Assembly (NCBI GenBank): GCA_900110395.1
Contig: FODP01000018.1
Location: forward strand, 1 to 62,244
DNA: 62,244 bases
Direction of reading: 5' to 3'
Source: Rhodospirillales bacterium URHD0017
Lineage (GTDB): Bacteria > Pseudomonadota > Alphaproteobacteria > Reyranellales > Reyranellaceae
The notes beneath the pieces are model-generated. The model was not told the origin of the DNA and did no database searches. It saw nothing but the letters and a program-made list of their open reading frames with translations. Positions 37,049-45,867 of this stretch are shown here, piece by piece (positions within the stretch are counted from its first letter, which is position 1; each line of letters opens with the position of its first letter). Made by a program: the position numbers and the translations under genes.

Positions 37049-37140
37049 CGCCACTCCAGTGGCGCGATCATCTCTTGCCTCGACGAAGACGCGCGACTTA
37101 CGACGGAGTTTACTCCGTCGCTGTCGCGCGCCCCCAGCGC
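37049..37140. repeat. Composite palindromic repeat between heparinase-like gene and trpS (family R2 relative)
   Basis: It starts with CGCCACTCCAGTGGCGCG and ATCAT, as in the palindrome at 23269-23331, and ends with GCGCGCCCCCAGCGC. Between these lies another hairpin at 37091-37129: GCGCGAC/GTCGCGC outside CGACGGAGT/ACTCCGTCG. It probably ends transcription of the two converging genes. Confidence 0.8.
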
Positions 37141-38204
37141 TAAGGCTTGAGGAAGCCGACCGTGCGGTAGACCTCCGCCAGGATCGGGGCGGCCAACGCA
37201 CGGGCGCGCTCGGCGCCGTTGCGCATCACGGCGTCGACGTGGCCCGGGTATTTCATCAGCCGCTGCATCTCCGCGCCGACCGGGCCGAGCTTCGCCACGG
37301 CGAGCTCGGTCAGGGCCGCCTTGAACTCGGAGAACTGCTTGCCGGCGAAGTCGCGGACCACGTCCGCCTTCTCGCGGTCGGCAAGCGCGGCGAAGATGCC
37401 CAAGAGGTTGTCGGCATCGGGCCGCTTCTCGGCGTCGGCGACGCTCTCCGGCATCGGCAGCGGGTCGGTCTTGGCGCGACGGATCTTCAGCGCGATGGCG
37501 TCGGCATCGTCCGTGAGGTTGATGCGCGACTGGTCCGACGGGTCGGACTTGCTCATCTTCTTGGTGCCGTCGCGCAGGCTCATGACGCGCGTCGCCTCGC
37601 CGAAGATCAACGGCTCGGTCAGCGGGAAGAAGTCGGGCGCGTTGAAGTCGTTGTTGAACTTCTGGGCGATGTCGCGCGTCAGCTCGAGGTGCTGCTTCTG
37701 GTCCTCGCCGACCGGCACGTGGGTCGCCTTGTAGATCAGGATGTCGGCCGCCATCAGCGCCGGATAGGCGTAGAGGCCGAGCGAGGCGTTCTCGCGGTCC
37801 TTGCCCGCCTTCTCCTTGAACTGCGTCATGCGGTTCATCCAGCCGACCCGGGCCACGCAGTTGAACACCCAGGCGAGCTGGGCGTGCTCGGGCACCATCG
37901 ACTGGTTGAAGATGATCTGCTTGCCGCCGTCGACGCCGGCCGCCAGGAAGGCCGCCGCGATCTCGCGCGTCTGCGCCGCCATCAGCGCCGGGTCCTGCGG
38001 CTGGGTGATCGCGTGCATGTCGACCACGCAGTACAGGCACTCGAAATCGTTCTGCAGGCGCGCGAAGTTGCGGATCGCGCCAAGATAGTTGCCGAGATGG
38101 AGATTGCCGGTCGGCTGCACGCCGGAAAGGATGCGGCCTTTCAGGCCGCGGGCGGCATAGGGCGCCAGATGCGTGTTGGGCGCCGTCGTCGTGACGTCGG
38201 GCAT
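37140..38204 (-). CDS. trpS: Tryptophanyl-tRNA synthetase
   Basis: A 354-residue class I aminoacyl-tRNA synthetase charging tRNA-Trp. The HIGH-type motif is PTGNLHLGN at residues 31-39 and KMSKS is at 216-220. The tryptophan-pocket region YAYPALMAADIL is also present. The ATG at 38204 is chosen because it matches the family start, although the frame is open upstream. In many alphaproteobacteria trpS directly follows murJ; here the two have the expected orientation but are about 10.5 kb apart. Confidence 0.97.
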   Translation of the reverse strand: MPDVTTTAPNTHLAPYAARGLKGRILSGVQPTGNLHLGNYLGAIRNFARLQNDFECLYCVVDMHAITQPQDPALMAAQTREIAAAFLAAGVDGGKQIIFNQSMVPEHAQLAWVFNCVARVGWMNRMTQFKEKAGKDRENASLGLYAYPALMAADILIYKATHVPVGEDQKQHLELTRDIAQKFNNDFNAPDFFPLTEPLIFGEATRVMSLRDGTKKMSKSDPSDQSRINLTDDADAIALKIRRAKTDPLPMPESVADAEKRPDADNLLGIFAALADREKADVVRDFAGKQFSEFKAALTELAVAKLGPVGAEMQRLMKYPGHVDAVMRNGAERARALAAPILAEVYRTVGFLKP

Positions 38205-38310
38205 GGGATGTGGACTCCGCTCACTGTGGAAGGACGCGGGGTTTGGACCTCCGCGCACCCTGCCGGTGGAAGGCAAGGGCAGGGCGGTATGGCGGAGGTT
38301 GCCGGCGAAA

Positions 38311-40029
38311 TCAAGACGGCCCGCCGGCGGGTTGGCGCGCCAGTCGACGGCGGCGCTCGGATCGAGCCAAGACCGCGGCTTTCAGGCTTGCAATCCTGTC
38401 GATGCCGGGATGGCCCGAGCCCATCTCGAATAGGATCTCGTCGACCTTCTTCAGCGGCAGGAAAATCGTGGGTTCCGAAAATCCCCATACCTTACAGCGC
38501 CGAGCGTTCGAACCGGAGGCCGCAATCAGCGCGTTTACCGCTCGTCGGCCAGCCTCATTTGCGCCCTCCATACACGCAAGATCGGCGTTCGTCCGCACAT
38601 AGTCCGACGCCAAAAACAGATTTGGCAGTTCAGTTCTCGCCTCCGGTCTGTTGACCCACGATCCCGCTGTGTTGACCAGCAGCGGCTGCGAATTGGCGAC
38701 CGGCGTCGCTTGTCCCGGAAAGGTGATCGACGGATCGAGGAACCAACTCGAAAGGTCGGCGGGATCGAGTGGATCGGAGGTCCCGGTTAGGTGTGCCCTG
38801 AGCTGCTCGACGACCTCCTGCACGATCTCGTTCTCGTTGCATTGGTCGGCCCGCTTGTTCGTGACCTTCGTACCGGGTTTCGTCCAGTCCGAGATGTCGA
38901 TGGAGATCAGTCCTTTCACGCTTCCGTCACCGTATCGCCCAAGGTCGACGCCGCGCCAAAATTGGGGTTGGGAGATGCAGGTCAGTGCCCAGGCGGAATC
39001 GGCGCAGATGATCTGGCCCGGACATATTGGCATATCGCGCCGCAGGTAGAGCTGTATGCCGTTCATCCATTCACAACGAAGATGCCTTATTCGGCCTAGC
39101 GAGGGTGCGGCCGGCGCAAGCGGAACGAGGAGTCTCTGTGCCACTTCGACCGGGAAGGCCGCGATGTAGTAGTCGGCCTGGATCCGGTCCACCGTTCCGT
39201 TAGGGCGCTTCACCGTCACGCCAGTGATCTTCGTCCCATCGGACTGGAGGCTCTGGACCTCCGTCTCGCAGGAAAAGTTGACGCGGTTGCTCATGAGAAG
39301 GGCTACCCAGGGCTTTATCCAGGCGTCGCTAGTGGCTGCGTTGAGTACCCGGTTCATCGTGCCTTGCCTCGTCATGCTCATGATCATCTGCACGAGGATG
39401 GAGGCCATGGTCCGGGTGTTGGCCTCCTCGGCTCGCATGGCGACGAGGGATCGTGTCAGGCCGCCAGCCAGAAGCTTACGGTACTGGGGCGACCGGTTCG
39501 CGGCATCGGTATAATCCCACCACGAGATGGATTCGAGTTCGGCGAACCGCCGTTTATCACAGGTCGTCATGAACGTGAGCAGTCGACCGATGAAGTATGT
39601 TGCCTCGCCCGGCGCGAGACCAAGCTCGGCTTGGTCGCTCCAGTTCTCGAAAATCTGACGCCACTGGTCGATCCTACTCGGCACGGCCGTTGGAAAGGTA
39701 TAAAGCGGCTTGCCTTCCTGGGCGATGCCACCCAGCGGTACCGACACCAGATTGTCGAGGACGCCGTTAGCGTTTCCGGGGAAGGGGATGCGCTTCATCG
39801 TGTCCGGCACGTGCTGGTAGAAGCCGGGAAAAAAGCGAAATCCATGTTCGCCTGGGAGAGGGTGTCGTCCGCCGGTTCCCGATTGTGGTTTGACGTTGCT
39901 GGCGGCCTTGCCCCCCGGCGCCGTTGCTAGTTCGTAAACGTCCACGTCGAACCCGCCGCAGCGGACGAGTTCGTGCGCCGCCGTGAGCCCTGCCACTCCG
40001 CCGCCAAGGATCGCGACCTTCTTCGCCAT
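38311..40029 (-). CDS. FAD-dependent amine-oxidase/phytoene-desaturase-like oxidoreductase
   Basis: A 572-residue flavoprotein. The FAD-binding GGGVAGLTAAHE motif begins at residue 9, followed by DVDVYELATAPGGKA. Then comes the GEHGFRFFPGFYQHVPDTM block, shared with carotenoid desaturases and hydroxysqualene dehydroxylase-like enzymes. The C-terminal FAD-contacting segment is LFLASDYVRTNADLACMEGANEAGRRA. Base composition is lower in GC than in flanking genes, suggesting recent acquisition together with the methyltransferase upstream. The two probably modify an isoprenoid or other hydrophobic substrate, but no synthase is near. A GGGGGAG site supports the ATG at 40029. Confidence 0.88.
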   Translation of the reverse strand: MAKKVAILGGGVAGLTAAHELVRCGGFDVDVYELATAPGGKAASNVKPQSGTGGRHPLPGEHGFRFFPGFYQHVPDTMKRIPFPGNANGVLDNLVSVPLGGIAQEGKPLYTFPTAVPSRIDQWRQIFENWSDQAELGLAPGEATYFIGRLLTFMTTCDKRRFAELESISWWDYTDAANRSPQYRKLLAGGLTRSLVAMRAEEANTRTMASILVQMIMSMTRQGTMNRVLNAATSDAWIKPWVALLMSNRVNFSCETEVQSLQSDGTKITGVTVKRPNGTVDRIQADYYIAAFPVEVAQRLLVPLAPAAPSLGRIRHLRCEWMNGIQLYLRRDMPICPGQIICADSAWALTCISQPQFWRGVDLGRYGDGSVKGLISIDISDWTKPGTKVTNKRADQCNENEIVQEVVEQLRAHLTGTSDPLDPADLSSWFLDPSITFPGQATPVANSQPLLVNTAGSWVNRPEARTELPNLFLASDYVRTNADLACMEGANEAGRRAVNALIAASGSNARRCKVWGFSEPTIFLPLKKVDEILFEMGSGHPGIDRIASLKAAVLARSERRRRLARQPAGGPS

Positions 40030-40135
40030 TCCGGATGCTCCCCCAGATGCTCCCCAACGTTCGCCCGGCCCCTCAGGCGCGACAAAGCAGGTCGATTTTG
40101 ACCGCGGGCGCTTCGTCCTTAAGCGTCGAATCCGC

Positions 40136-41023
40136 TCACTGTTTGGTGGCGGAAAGAACTCCGTAGAACCAAGCTCCGCGCATGAGGAGCTCATACTGCC
40201 GCCGTGAGGCGACTACGTTTCTGTGTTGTGCCTCAGAACGCAGGCCTAACCGGTAGAAGGCTTGATTGATGGACCAGCCGGTCAGGCTGAGCTTGTACAA
40301 GCGAGAGAGTGAGCGGCGGGTCGCCCAGGTATAATCGTCGAGCTTGGTAGCGGCGAAGCCGACGTTTTGCGCCGCTGAAATATGCTCCTCTGCCGTGTCG
40401 AGATCAGGCATCGACCAACCGGCGAGCCATTCATCCATCAGCTTTACCGACGCCGGATCGAGGTTGCGCCCGGTCCGAACGTATTCCGCCACAACTAGCC
40501 TGCCGCGAGGCCGCAAAAGGCGAAACGCCTCGCGGTAAAAAGTACGCTTGTCGACGGCGTGGCACAGGCTCTCGAGCGCCCATACGACATCGAACGACGC
40601 GTCCGGAAACGGCGTCCTAAGGTAATCGACCTGCTCGAATGTCACTCGATCCTGGAGGCCGCGCTGCCGGGCAATTTCTCGTGCCTGCGCCACTTGATGT
40701 TCGACGGGTGTAATGCCGACGACCTCCACGGCGTGATGGCGCGCCAGCCACAGGCTACTGCCGCCGACGCCGCAGCCGGCGTCGAGCACGCGGTCGCCCG
40801 ACTGCACGCCGGCGACCTTGCTGAGCACGCGGTTGGCATTGCTGAGGGCATGCGCGTGCTCCTGGATGCCCGGCTCGTAATACCCGAAGTGGAAAGCAAG
40901 ATTGTCCGAGTTTTGCCAAACGACGCGATAATCGAATCGGGTTTGGTCGTAGTACTCGATAACTCTATCAAGCCAATTGGGCTGCTCCTGCGTCGACTTC
41001 TCGATTTGGTTGTTCGGGCTCAT
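40136..41023 (-). CDS. SAM-dependent methyltransferase, tocopherol/sterol methyltransferase-like
   Basis: A 295-residue class I methyltransferase. The SAM motif I is VLDAGCGVGGSS at residues 79-90, with motif II/III segments FDVVWALESLCHAVDK and LLRPRGRLVVAEYV. The GCGVGGSS form and the ESLCH block resemble gamma-tocopherol and sterol/squalene C-methyltransferases and MPBQ-type enzymes. The ATG at 41023 follows AGGA by eight bases. Low GC and codon use match the neighbouring oxidoreductase, which follows after 106 bases. Likely methylates an isoprenoid-type lipid; this is inferred from the pair, not shown. Confidence 0.88.
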   Translation of the reverse strand: MSPNNQIEKSTQEQPNWLDRVIEYYDQTRFDYRVVWQNSDNLAFHFGYYEPGIQEHAHALSNANRVLSKVAGVQSGDRVLDAGCGVGGSSLWLARHHAVEVVGITPVEHQVAQAREIARQRGLQDRVTFEQVDYLRTPFPDASFDVVWALESLCHAVDKRTFYREAFRLLRPRGRLVVAEYVRTGRNLDPASVKLMDEWLAGWSMPDLDTAEEHISAAQNVGFAATKLDDYTWATRRSLSRLYKLSLTGWSINQAFYRLGLRSEAQHRNVVASRRQYELLMRGAWFYGVLSATKQ

Positions 41024-41269
41024 AGTCACACATTCCTGGCAACTACGTGGAGTATCAACAGGCAATTATGCAACCCATGAGGCGGTCCGGAAGCTATTAG
41101 GCCGGAAGCCGTCCGACGGACTATGTCCAAAAGATGCGCAAGTCCCTTGAAAGCTATCGCGACGAGGATCGTACCCGGCCGGATGTCGGCCCACCAAAAT
41201 CTCGACCTCCTCCTGACCATTTGACGGCGGCGGCCCGGGCTGTTCCCGGTGAGCGGCAGAGGCCCCGCG
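41024..41269. other. Intergenic gap between two methyltransferase genes
   Basis: These 246 bases hold no credible gene. A small hairpin, CCGGG-ctgtt-CCCGG, lies at 41235-41249 downstream of the 41270-41956 gene but has no T-tract. The stretch nearest 41024 is AT-richer and is probably the promoter region of the 40136-41023 gene. Confidence 0.4.
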
Positions 41270-41956
41270 TCAGCCGCGAAAGGCCTTGGTGAGCCAGGCT
41301 GGCCATCGTGAGGGAGCCGGCTCGGGCTGCGGCTTCTGCGGCACGGCCTTGGTCTTGCGGATGGCCACCTGGTACTCATGCCCGATCAGCTCGTAGTGCC
41401 CGCTCATCGCCGCCAGGAAGGCGTCTATCCCGGTTTTCGGCGCGTCCATCGGATGCCTGGCGATCGCCTGGCGTGCCGTGTCGTAGGACCATTCCGGTCC
41501 GGTGCCGCCGCCCGGGGCGAGATCGGCCGGAAGCCAAAGATAGTCATCGAAGATCAGGATGCCGCCGACCTTCAGGGCCGGCCAGGTCAATACGCTGTCG
41601 CACATGATGCCGAACGGCGAGTGGTCGGCGTCGATGTAGATGATGTCGTACTCGCCTTCGATCTCGCGCAGTGTCCAGAAGCTCTGGCCGCAACGCATCC
41701 TGATGCGATGCCGCCACGGCCGGGTGTTGGCCTCGAACCTTTCGATCCATGGCGACTGGCAAAGGTCGTAGCAGTCGAGCGTGCTGGTCTCGTGCGTCAG
41801 GATGTTCTTGAGGAGCCAGGTTGCCGAGCGGCCCTCGAACGACCCGATCTCCAGGCAGCGCACGCCGGGCTTGCCGCGATATTCGGCCAACCAGCGCGTC
41901 CAATTCTCGACGTTGGGGGCGAAGAAGTCCTGGGTGAAGTTCTCGATGTGATCCAT
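41270..41956 (-). CDS. Class I SAM-dependent methyltransferase
   Basis: A 228-residue protein. The SAM-binding motif CLEIGSFEGRSATWLL begins near residue 34. YDIIYIDADHSPFGIMCD provides the acidic motif, and GGILIFDDYLW follows. This layout (EIGSFEGRS, IDADHS, FDDY) matches the Methyltransf_24/CmcI-like group, whose members methylate sugars, cephalosporins or small hydroxyl compounds. A GGGAGAC site supports the ATG at 41956; the longer frame runs into the divergent promoter region. It is transcribed away from the first of three tandem binding-protein genes. Substrate unknown. Confidence 0.88.
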   Translation of the reverse strand: MDHIENFTQDFFAPNVENWTRWLAEYRGKPGVRCLEIGSFEGRSATWLLKNILTHETSTLDCYDLCQSPWIERFEANTRPWRHRIRMRCGQSFWTLREIEGEYDIIYIDADHSPFGIMCDSVLTWPALKVGGILIFDDYLWLPADLAPGGGTGPEWSYDTARQAIARHPMDAPKTGIDAFLAAMSGHYELIGHEYQVAIRKTKAVPQKPQPEPAPSRWPAWLTKAFRG

Positions 41957-42033
41957 GGCGGCAGTCTCCCAAATTGCCGCGCCGCTGGCGATATGGGGTT
42001 GACCCGGCTGGTTCGGCCTGTTCGGATTCGGAA

Positions 42034-42049
42034 TTGCACGCATCTTGCA
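42034..42049 (+). promoter_or_regulatory. Sigma-54-like promoter element upstream of binding-protein copy 1
   Basis: TTGCACG-CATC-TTGCA matches the -24/-12 consensus TGGCACG-N4-TTGCA at all but one position (one of the two -24 Gs). The same element and following bases recur at 45802. Experimental support is absent, and no enhancer-binding activator gene is in the window. Confidence 0.45.
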
Positions 42050-42084
42050 GGATAGCAGGAGCATTGAGTTCGGGAGGTTATGCG

Positions 42085-43875
42085 ATGAACGAAGGTCGTT
42101 TGCGCCATCTGATTGGCCAGGTGAAGTCAGGCAAGGTGTCCCGTCGGGCCTTCCTGCGCAGGATGGCGGCGGCCGGGCTCACGGCGCCCCTGGCGAACCA
42201 GCTCCTGGCCTATTCGGGCGTCGCCATGGCCCAGTCGAAGCCGGTCTACAAGCCGACCAGGCGCGGCGGCGGCGGTGTGCTCAAGGTCCTGTGGTGGCAG
42301 GCGCCGACGCTCCTCAATCCGCACTTTGCGACCGGCACCAAGGACCAGGACGGCTCGCGCCTGTTCTACGAGCCGCTGGCCGGCTGGGACGCTGACGGCA
42401 ATCTGCGACCGATCCTGGCCGAGTCGATCCCGGGTCGCGAGGACGGCACGCTTGCGGCCGACGGCAAGTCGGTGACCTGGAAGCTGAAGAAGAACGTCAA
42501 GTGGCACGACGGCCAGCCTTTCACCGCCGACGACGTGGTCTTCAACTGGCAGTATTCCCGCGATCCCGCGACGGCCGCCGTCACCAGCGGCGTCTATACC
42601 GACATCACGGTCGAGAAGGTCGACCCGCATACCGTTACGGTGAAATTCAAGGAGCCGACGCCGTTCTGGGCCGACGCCTTCGTCGGTCCGGTCGGCATGA
42701 TCATTCCCAAGCACCTGTTCGCCGACTACATCGGCGGCAAGTCGCGCGAGGCGCCGACCAACCTCAAGCCGGTCGGCACCGGGCCGTACATGTTCAAGGA
42801 CTTCAAGCCGGGCGACATGGTGACCGGCGTGATCAATCCCAACTACCACGTCGAGAACCGTCCGCACTTCGACGCCATCGAGATGAAGGGCGGCGGCGAT
42901 GCCGTGTCGGCGGCGCGGGCCGTGCTGCAGACCGGCGAGTTCGATTTCGGCTGGAACATGCAGGTCGAGGACGAGATCCTCACGCGCCTGGAGAAGAGCG
43001 GCAAGGGCCGCGTCGTCATCAACGATGCGGGCTTCATCGAGCACATCCAGCTCAACAGCACCGATCCGTCGACCGAGGTCGACGGCGAGCGTTCCAGCAT
43101 CAAGACCAAGCACCCGACGCTCAGCGATCCGGCGGTGCGCCAGGCCTTGGCGCTGCTGGTCGACAAGGACTCCATCGAGAAGCACATCTATGGCCGCACC
43201 GGTCGGGCGTCGGCGAACTTCATCTACAATCCCGAACGCTTCCGCTCCAAGAACACAAAGTCCGAGTTCAACGTCGACAAGGCGATCGACATCCTGGAGA
43301 AGGCCGGCTGGAAGAAGGGCGCCGACGGCATCCGCGAGAAGGACGGCAAGAAGCTGAAATACCTCTACCAGACCTCGATCAACCAGCCGCGGCAGAAGAC
43401 GCAGGCGATCGTCAAGCAGGCCGCGCAGAAGGCCGGCATCGACCTCGAGCTGAAGTCGGTGACGGCGTCGGTGTTCTTCTCCTCCGACGTCTCCAATCCC
43501 GACACCTATCCGCACTTCTATGCCGACCTGCAGATGTACAACAACGGTCCGCAGCAGCCGGACCCTGCGGTGTTCCTGCGTCAGTTCTGCTCGTGGGAGG
43601 TGGCCGCCAAGGAGAACAAGTGGCAGGGCCGCAACATCACGCGCTGGCAGAACAAGGAATACGACGAGATCTTCAAGGCGTCGCAGGGCGAGGTCGATCC
43701 GGTGAAGCGGGCGGCCATGATGATCAAGATGAACGACATGGTCGTGAACGATCACGTCGTGATCCCCGTGGTCGCCCGGCCGATCGTCACCGCCGTGAGC
43801 AACAAGCTCACCTGCGAGCTGAGCGGCTGGGATACCAACACCTGGGATCTGGCGAACTGGTTCCGGGAGGCGTGA
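42085..43875 (+). CDS. Family-5 ABC substrate-binding protein, Tat-exported (tandem copy 1)
   Basis: A 596-residue periplasmic binding protein. The N-terminus carries a twin-arginine signal (SRRAFLRR at residues 19-26, cleavage near AMAQ). Mature-protein blocks are LLNPHFATGTKDQDGSRLFYEPL, VTWKLKKNVKWHDGQPFTADDV, PTNLKPVGTGPYMFKDFKPGD and a C-terminal VARPIVTAVSNKL. The family binds peptides, opines, metal chelates or sugars. A GGGAGG site precedes the ATG. It is followed by two close paralogues with no permease or ATPase genes, so it must borrow a transporter encoded elsewhere. Confidence 0.94.
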   Translation: MNEGRLRHLIGQVKSGKVSRRAFLRRMAAAGLTAPLANQLLAYSGVAMAQSKPVYKPTRRGGGGVLKVLWWQAPTLLNPHFATGTKDQDGSRLFYEPLAGWDADGNLRPILAESIPGREDGTLAADGKSVTWKLKKNVKWHDGQPFTADDVVFNWQYSRDPATAAVTSGVYTDITVEKVDPHTVTVKFKEPTPFWADAFVGPVGMIIPKHLFADYIGGKSREAPTNLKPVGTGPYMFKDFKPGDMVTGVINPNYHVENRPHFDAIEMKGGGDAVSAARAVLQTGEFDFGWNMQVEDEILTRLEKSGKGRVVINDAGFIEHIQLNSTDPSTEVDGERSSIKTKHPTLSDPAVRQALALLVDKDSIEKHIYGRTGRASANFIYNPERFRSKNTKSEFNVDKAIDILEKAGWKKGADGIREKDGKKLKYLYQTSINQPRQKTQAIVKQAAQKAGIDLELKSVTASVFFSSDVSNPDTYPHFYADLQMYNNGPQQPDPAVFLRQFCSWEVAAKENKWQGRNITRWQNKEYDEIFKASQGEVDPVKRAAMMIKMNDMVVNDHVVIPVVARPIVTAVSNKLTCELSGWDTNTWDLANWFREA

Positions 43876-43892
43876 CGCATCGATTGCTCTAG

Positions 43893-43917
43893 CACCGCCT
43901 CCTCCTGAGAGGCGGTG
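43893..43917 (+). other. Hairpin between binding-protein copies 1 and 2
   Basis: CACCGCCTC (43893-43901) pairs perfectly with GAGGCGGTG (43909-43917) around a 7-base loop, 18 bases after the stop of copy 1. There is no T-tract, so it is more likely to protect the mRNA end or act as a weak terminator. Confidence 0.6.
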
Positions 43918-43948
43918 AAACGACCTGCACTCCGCATGGGAGGCTCCG

Positions 43949-45736
43949 ATGGACGAACGCGACTTGCGTGGTCTTTTGGACCAGGTGAAGGCGGGACGGA
44001 TGTCGCGGCGCGCCTTTGTGCGGCGAGTGGCGGCGGTGGGGCTGACGGCGCCGATGGCGACCCAGCTTCTCGCCCTGTCGGGCGTCATGGCGCAGCCCAA
44101 ATCGACCTACAAGCCGACCAGGCGGGGCGGCGGCGGGCTGTTGAAGGTGCTGTGGTGGCAGGGTCCGACCTTGCTCAATCCGCACTTCGCGGTCGGCACC
44201 AAGGACCAGGACGGCTCGCGCTTGTTCTATGAGCCGCTGGCGCGCTGGGATCGCGACGGCAACCTCCAGCCGGTGCTGGCGGAGACGATCCCGGGCCGCG
44301 AGGACGGCACGCTGGCCGCCGACGGCAGATCGGTGACCTGGAAGCTGAAGAAAGGTGTCAGGTGGCACGACGGCCAGCCCTGCACGGCCGACGACCTCGT
44401 CTTCACCTGGGAATACGCCCGCGATCCGGCGACAGCTACGCTGACCATCGGCTCCTACAAGGACGTCACGGTCGAGAAGATCGATCAATACACCGTCATC
44501 GTGAAATTCCAGGAAGCGACGCCGTTCTGGGCCGATGCCTTCGTCGCCGCAGCCGGCTGCATCATGCCCAAGCACCTGTTCGCCGACTATGTCGGCGCCA
44601 AGTCGCGCGAGGCGCCGGCCAACCTCCGGCCGGTCGGCACCGGTCCCTACAAGTTCAAGGATTTCAAGCCGGGCGACCTGGTGGCCGGCGTCATCAACAC
44701 CGATTACCACATGGAGAACCGGCCGCATTTCGACGCCATCGAAATGAAGGGCGGCGGCGATGCGGTGTCGGCGGCCCGCGCCGTGTTGCAGACCGGCGAG
44801 TTCGACTTCGGCTGGAACATGCAGGTCGAGGACGAGATCCTCACGCGCCTGGAGAAGGGCGGCAAGGGCCGCATCATCACCAGTCGAGGCGGCAGCATCG
44901 AGCACATCCAGCTCAACAGCACCGACCCGTGGACCGAGGTCGACGGCGAGCGTTCAAGTCTCAAGACGACGCACCCGACCTTGTCGGACCCGGCCGTGCG
45001 CCAGGCGGTATCGCTGCTGATCGACAGGGAGTCGATCGAGAAGCACATCTACGGCCGCACCGGCGCGGCGACGGCAAACTTCGTCTACAACCCGGAGCGC
45101 TTTGCCTCCAAGACGACGACGTACGAGTTCAACATCGACAAGGCGAACGCCCTCCTCGACAAGGCCGGCTGGGCCAAAGGCGCGGACGGCATCCGGGCAA
45201 AGGACGGCAAGAAGCTCAGGTTCGTCTTCCAGACCTCGATCAACCAACCGCGCCAGAAGACCCAGGCGATCGTCAAGCAGGCCTGCCAGAAGGCCGGTAT
45301 CGAGGTCGAGCTGAAGTCGGTGACGGCGTCGGTGTTCTTCTCCTCCGACGTCGCCAACCCGGACACCTACGCCAAGTTCTACTGCGACCTGCAGATGTAC
45401 AGCACCGGCATGGCCCAGCCCGATCCTGAGGTGTTTCTGCGCCGGTTCCTGTCATGGGAGGCGTCGACCAAGGAGAACAAGTGGCAGGGCCGCAACACGA
45501 CGCGCTGGCAGAACAAGGAATACGACGACATCCACAAGGCGGGTCAAGTCGAGCTCGACCCGATCAAGCGCGCCGCCATGATGATCAAGCTGAACGAGCT
45601 CATCGTGAACAACCACGTCGTCATTCCCCTGGTCGCCCGGCCGGGCGTCGCGGCCGTCGCCAACCGGCTCATGGTCGAGCTCAGCGGCTGGGACAACAAC
45701 ACGGGCGATCTGGCGAACTGGTACCGGGACAGCTGA
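43949..45736 (+). CDS. Family-5 ABC substrate-binding protein, Tat-exported (tandem copy 2)
   Basis: A 595-residue paralogue of the genes on both sides, with the same order of blocks. The Tat signal is SRRAFVRR with cleavage near VMAQ. Differences cluster in the domain around the ligand cleft: for example AAAGCIMPKHLF where copies 1 and 3 have a GM(I)IP version, and DRESIEKHIYGRTGAATANF. This suggests a different but related ligand. A GGGAGG site precedes the ATG. Unlike copies 1 and 3 it lacks the shared sigma-54-like leader, so it may be transcribed from the copy 1 promoter. Confidence 0.94.
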   Translation: MDERDLRGLLDQVKAGRMSRRAFVRRVAAVGLTAPMATQLLALSGVMAQPKSTYKPTRRGGGGLLKVLWWQGPTLLNPHFAVGTKDQDGSRLFYEPLARWDRDGNLQPVLAETIPGREDGTLAADGRSVTWKLKKGVRWHDGQPCTADDLVFTWEYARDPATATLTIGSYKDVTVEKIDQYTVIVKFQEATPFWADAFVAAAGCIMPKHLFADYVGAKSREAPANLRPVGTGPYKFKDFKPGDLVAGVINTDYHMENRPHFDAIEMKGGGDAVSAARAVLQTGEFDFGWNMQVEDEILTRLEKGGKGRIITSRGGSIEHIQLNSTDPWTEVDGERSSLKTTHPTLSDPAVRQAVSLLIDRESIEKHIYGRTGAATANFVYNPERFASKTTTYEFNIDKANALLDKAGWAKGADGIRAKDGKKLRFVFQTSINQPRQKTQAIVKQACQKAGIEVELKSVTASVFFSSDVANPDTYAKFYCDLQMYSTGMAQPDPEVFLRRFLSWEASTKENKWQGRNTTRWQNKEYDDIHKAGQVELDPIKRAAMMIKLNELIVNNHVVIPLVARPGVAAVANRLMVELSGWDNNTGDLANWYRDS

Positions 45737-45801
45737 CCGCCGCCCGTCATGACGGGATTGCCGGCCGTTGACGGCGGCAGGCTGGCCTGTTCCCATCCGC
45801 C

Positions 45802-45817
45802 TTGCACGTATCTTGCA
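45802..45817 (+). promoter_or_regulatory. Sigma-54-like promoter element upstream of binding-protein copy 3
   Basis: TTGCACG-TATC-TTGCA, followed by GGATAGCAGGAGC, repeats the copy 1 leader (42034-42062) with one base change over 29 bases. It lies about 50 bases before the copy 3 ATG. Confidence 0.45.
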
Positions 45818-45867
45818 GGATAGCAGGAGCGTCAGGGTGATCAGGGACACCGGGATGGGAGGCATCC

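Noticed and set aside
43949..43970. Sigma-54 element for binding-protein copy 2
   Set aside because: The upstream region has only a weak match (TTGCT with a poor -24 part), not the shared leader of copies 1 and 3.
45743..45756. Palindrome CCCGTCATGACGGG after binding-protein copy 2 as an operator
   Set aside because: It is short, lies just after a stop codon and has no second copy; there is no evidence for a regulator.
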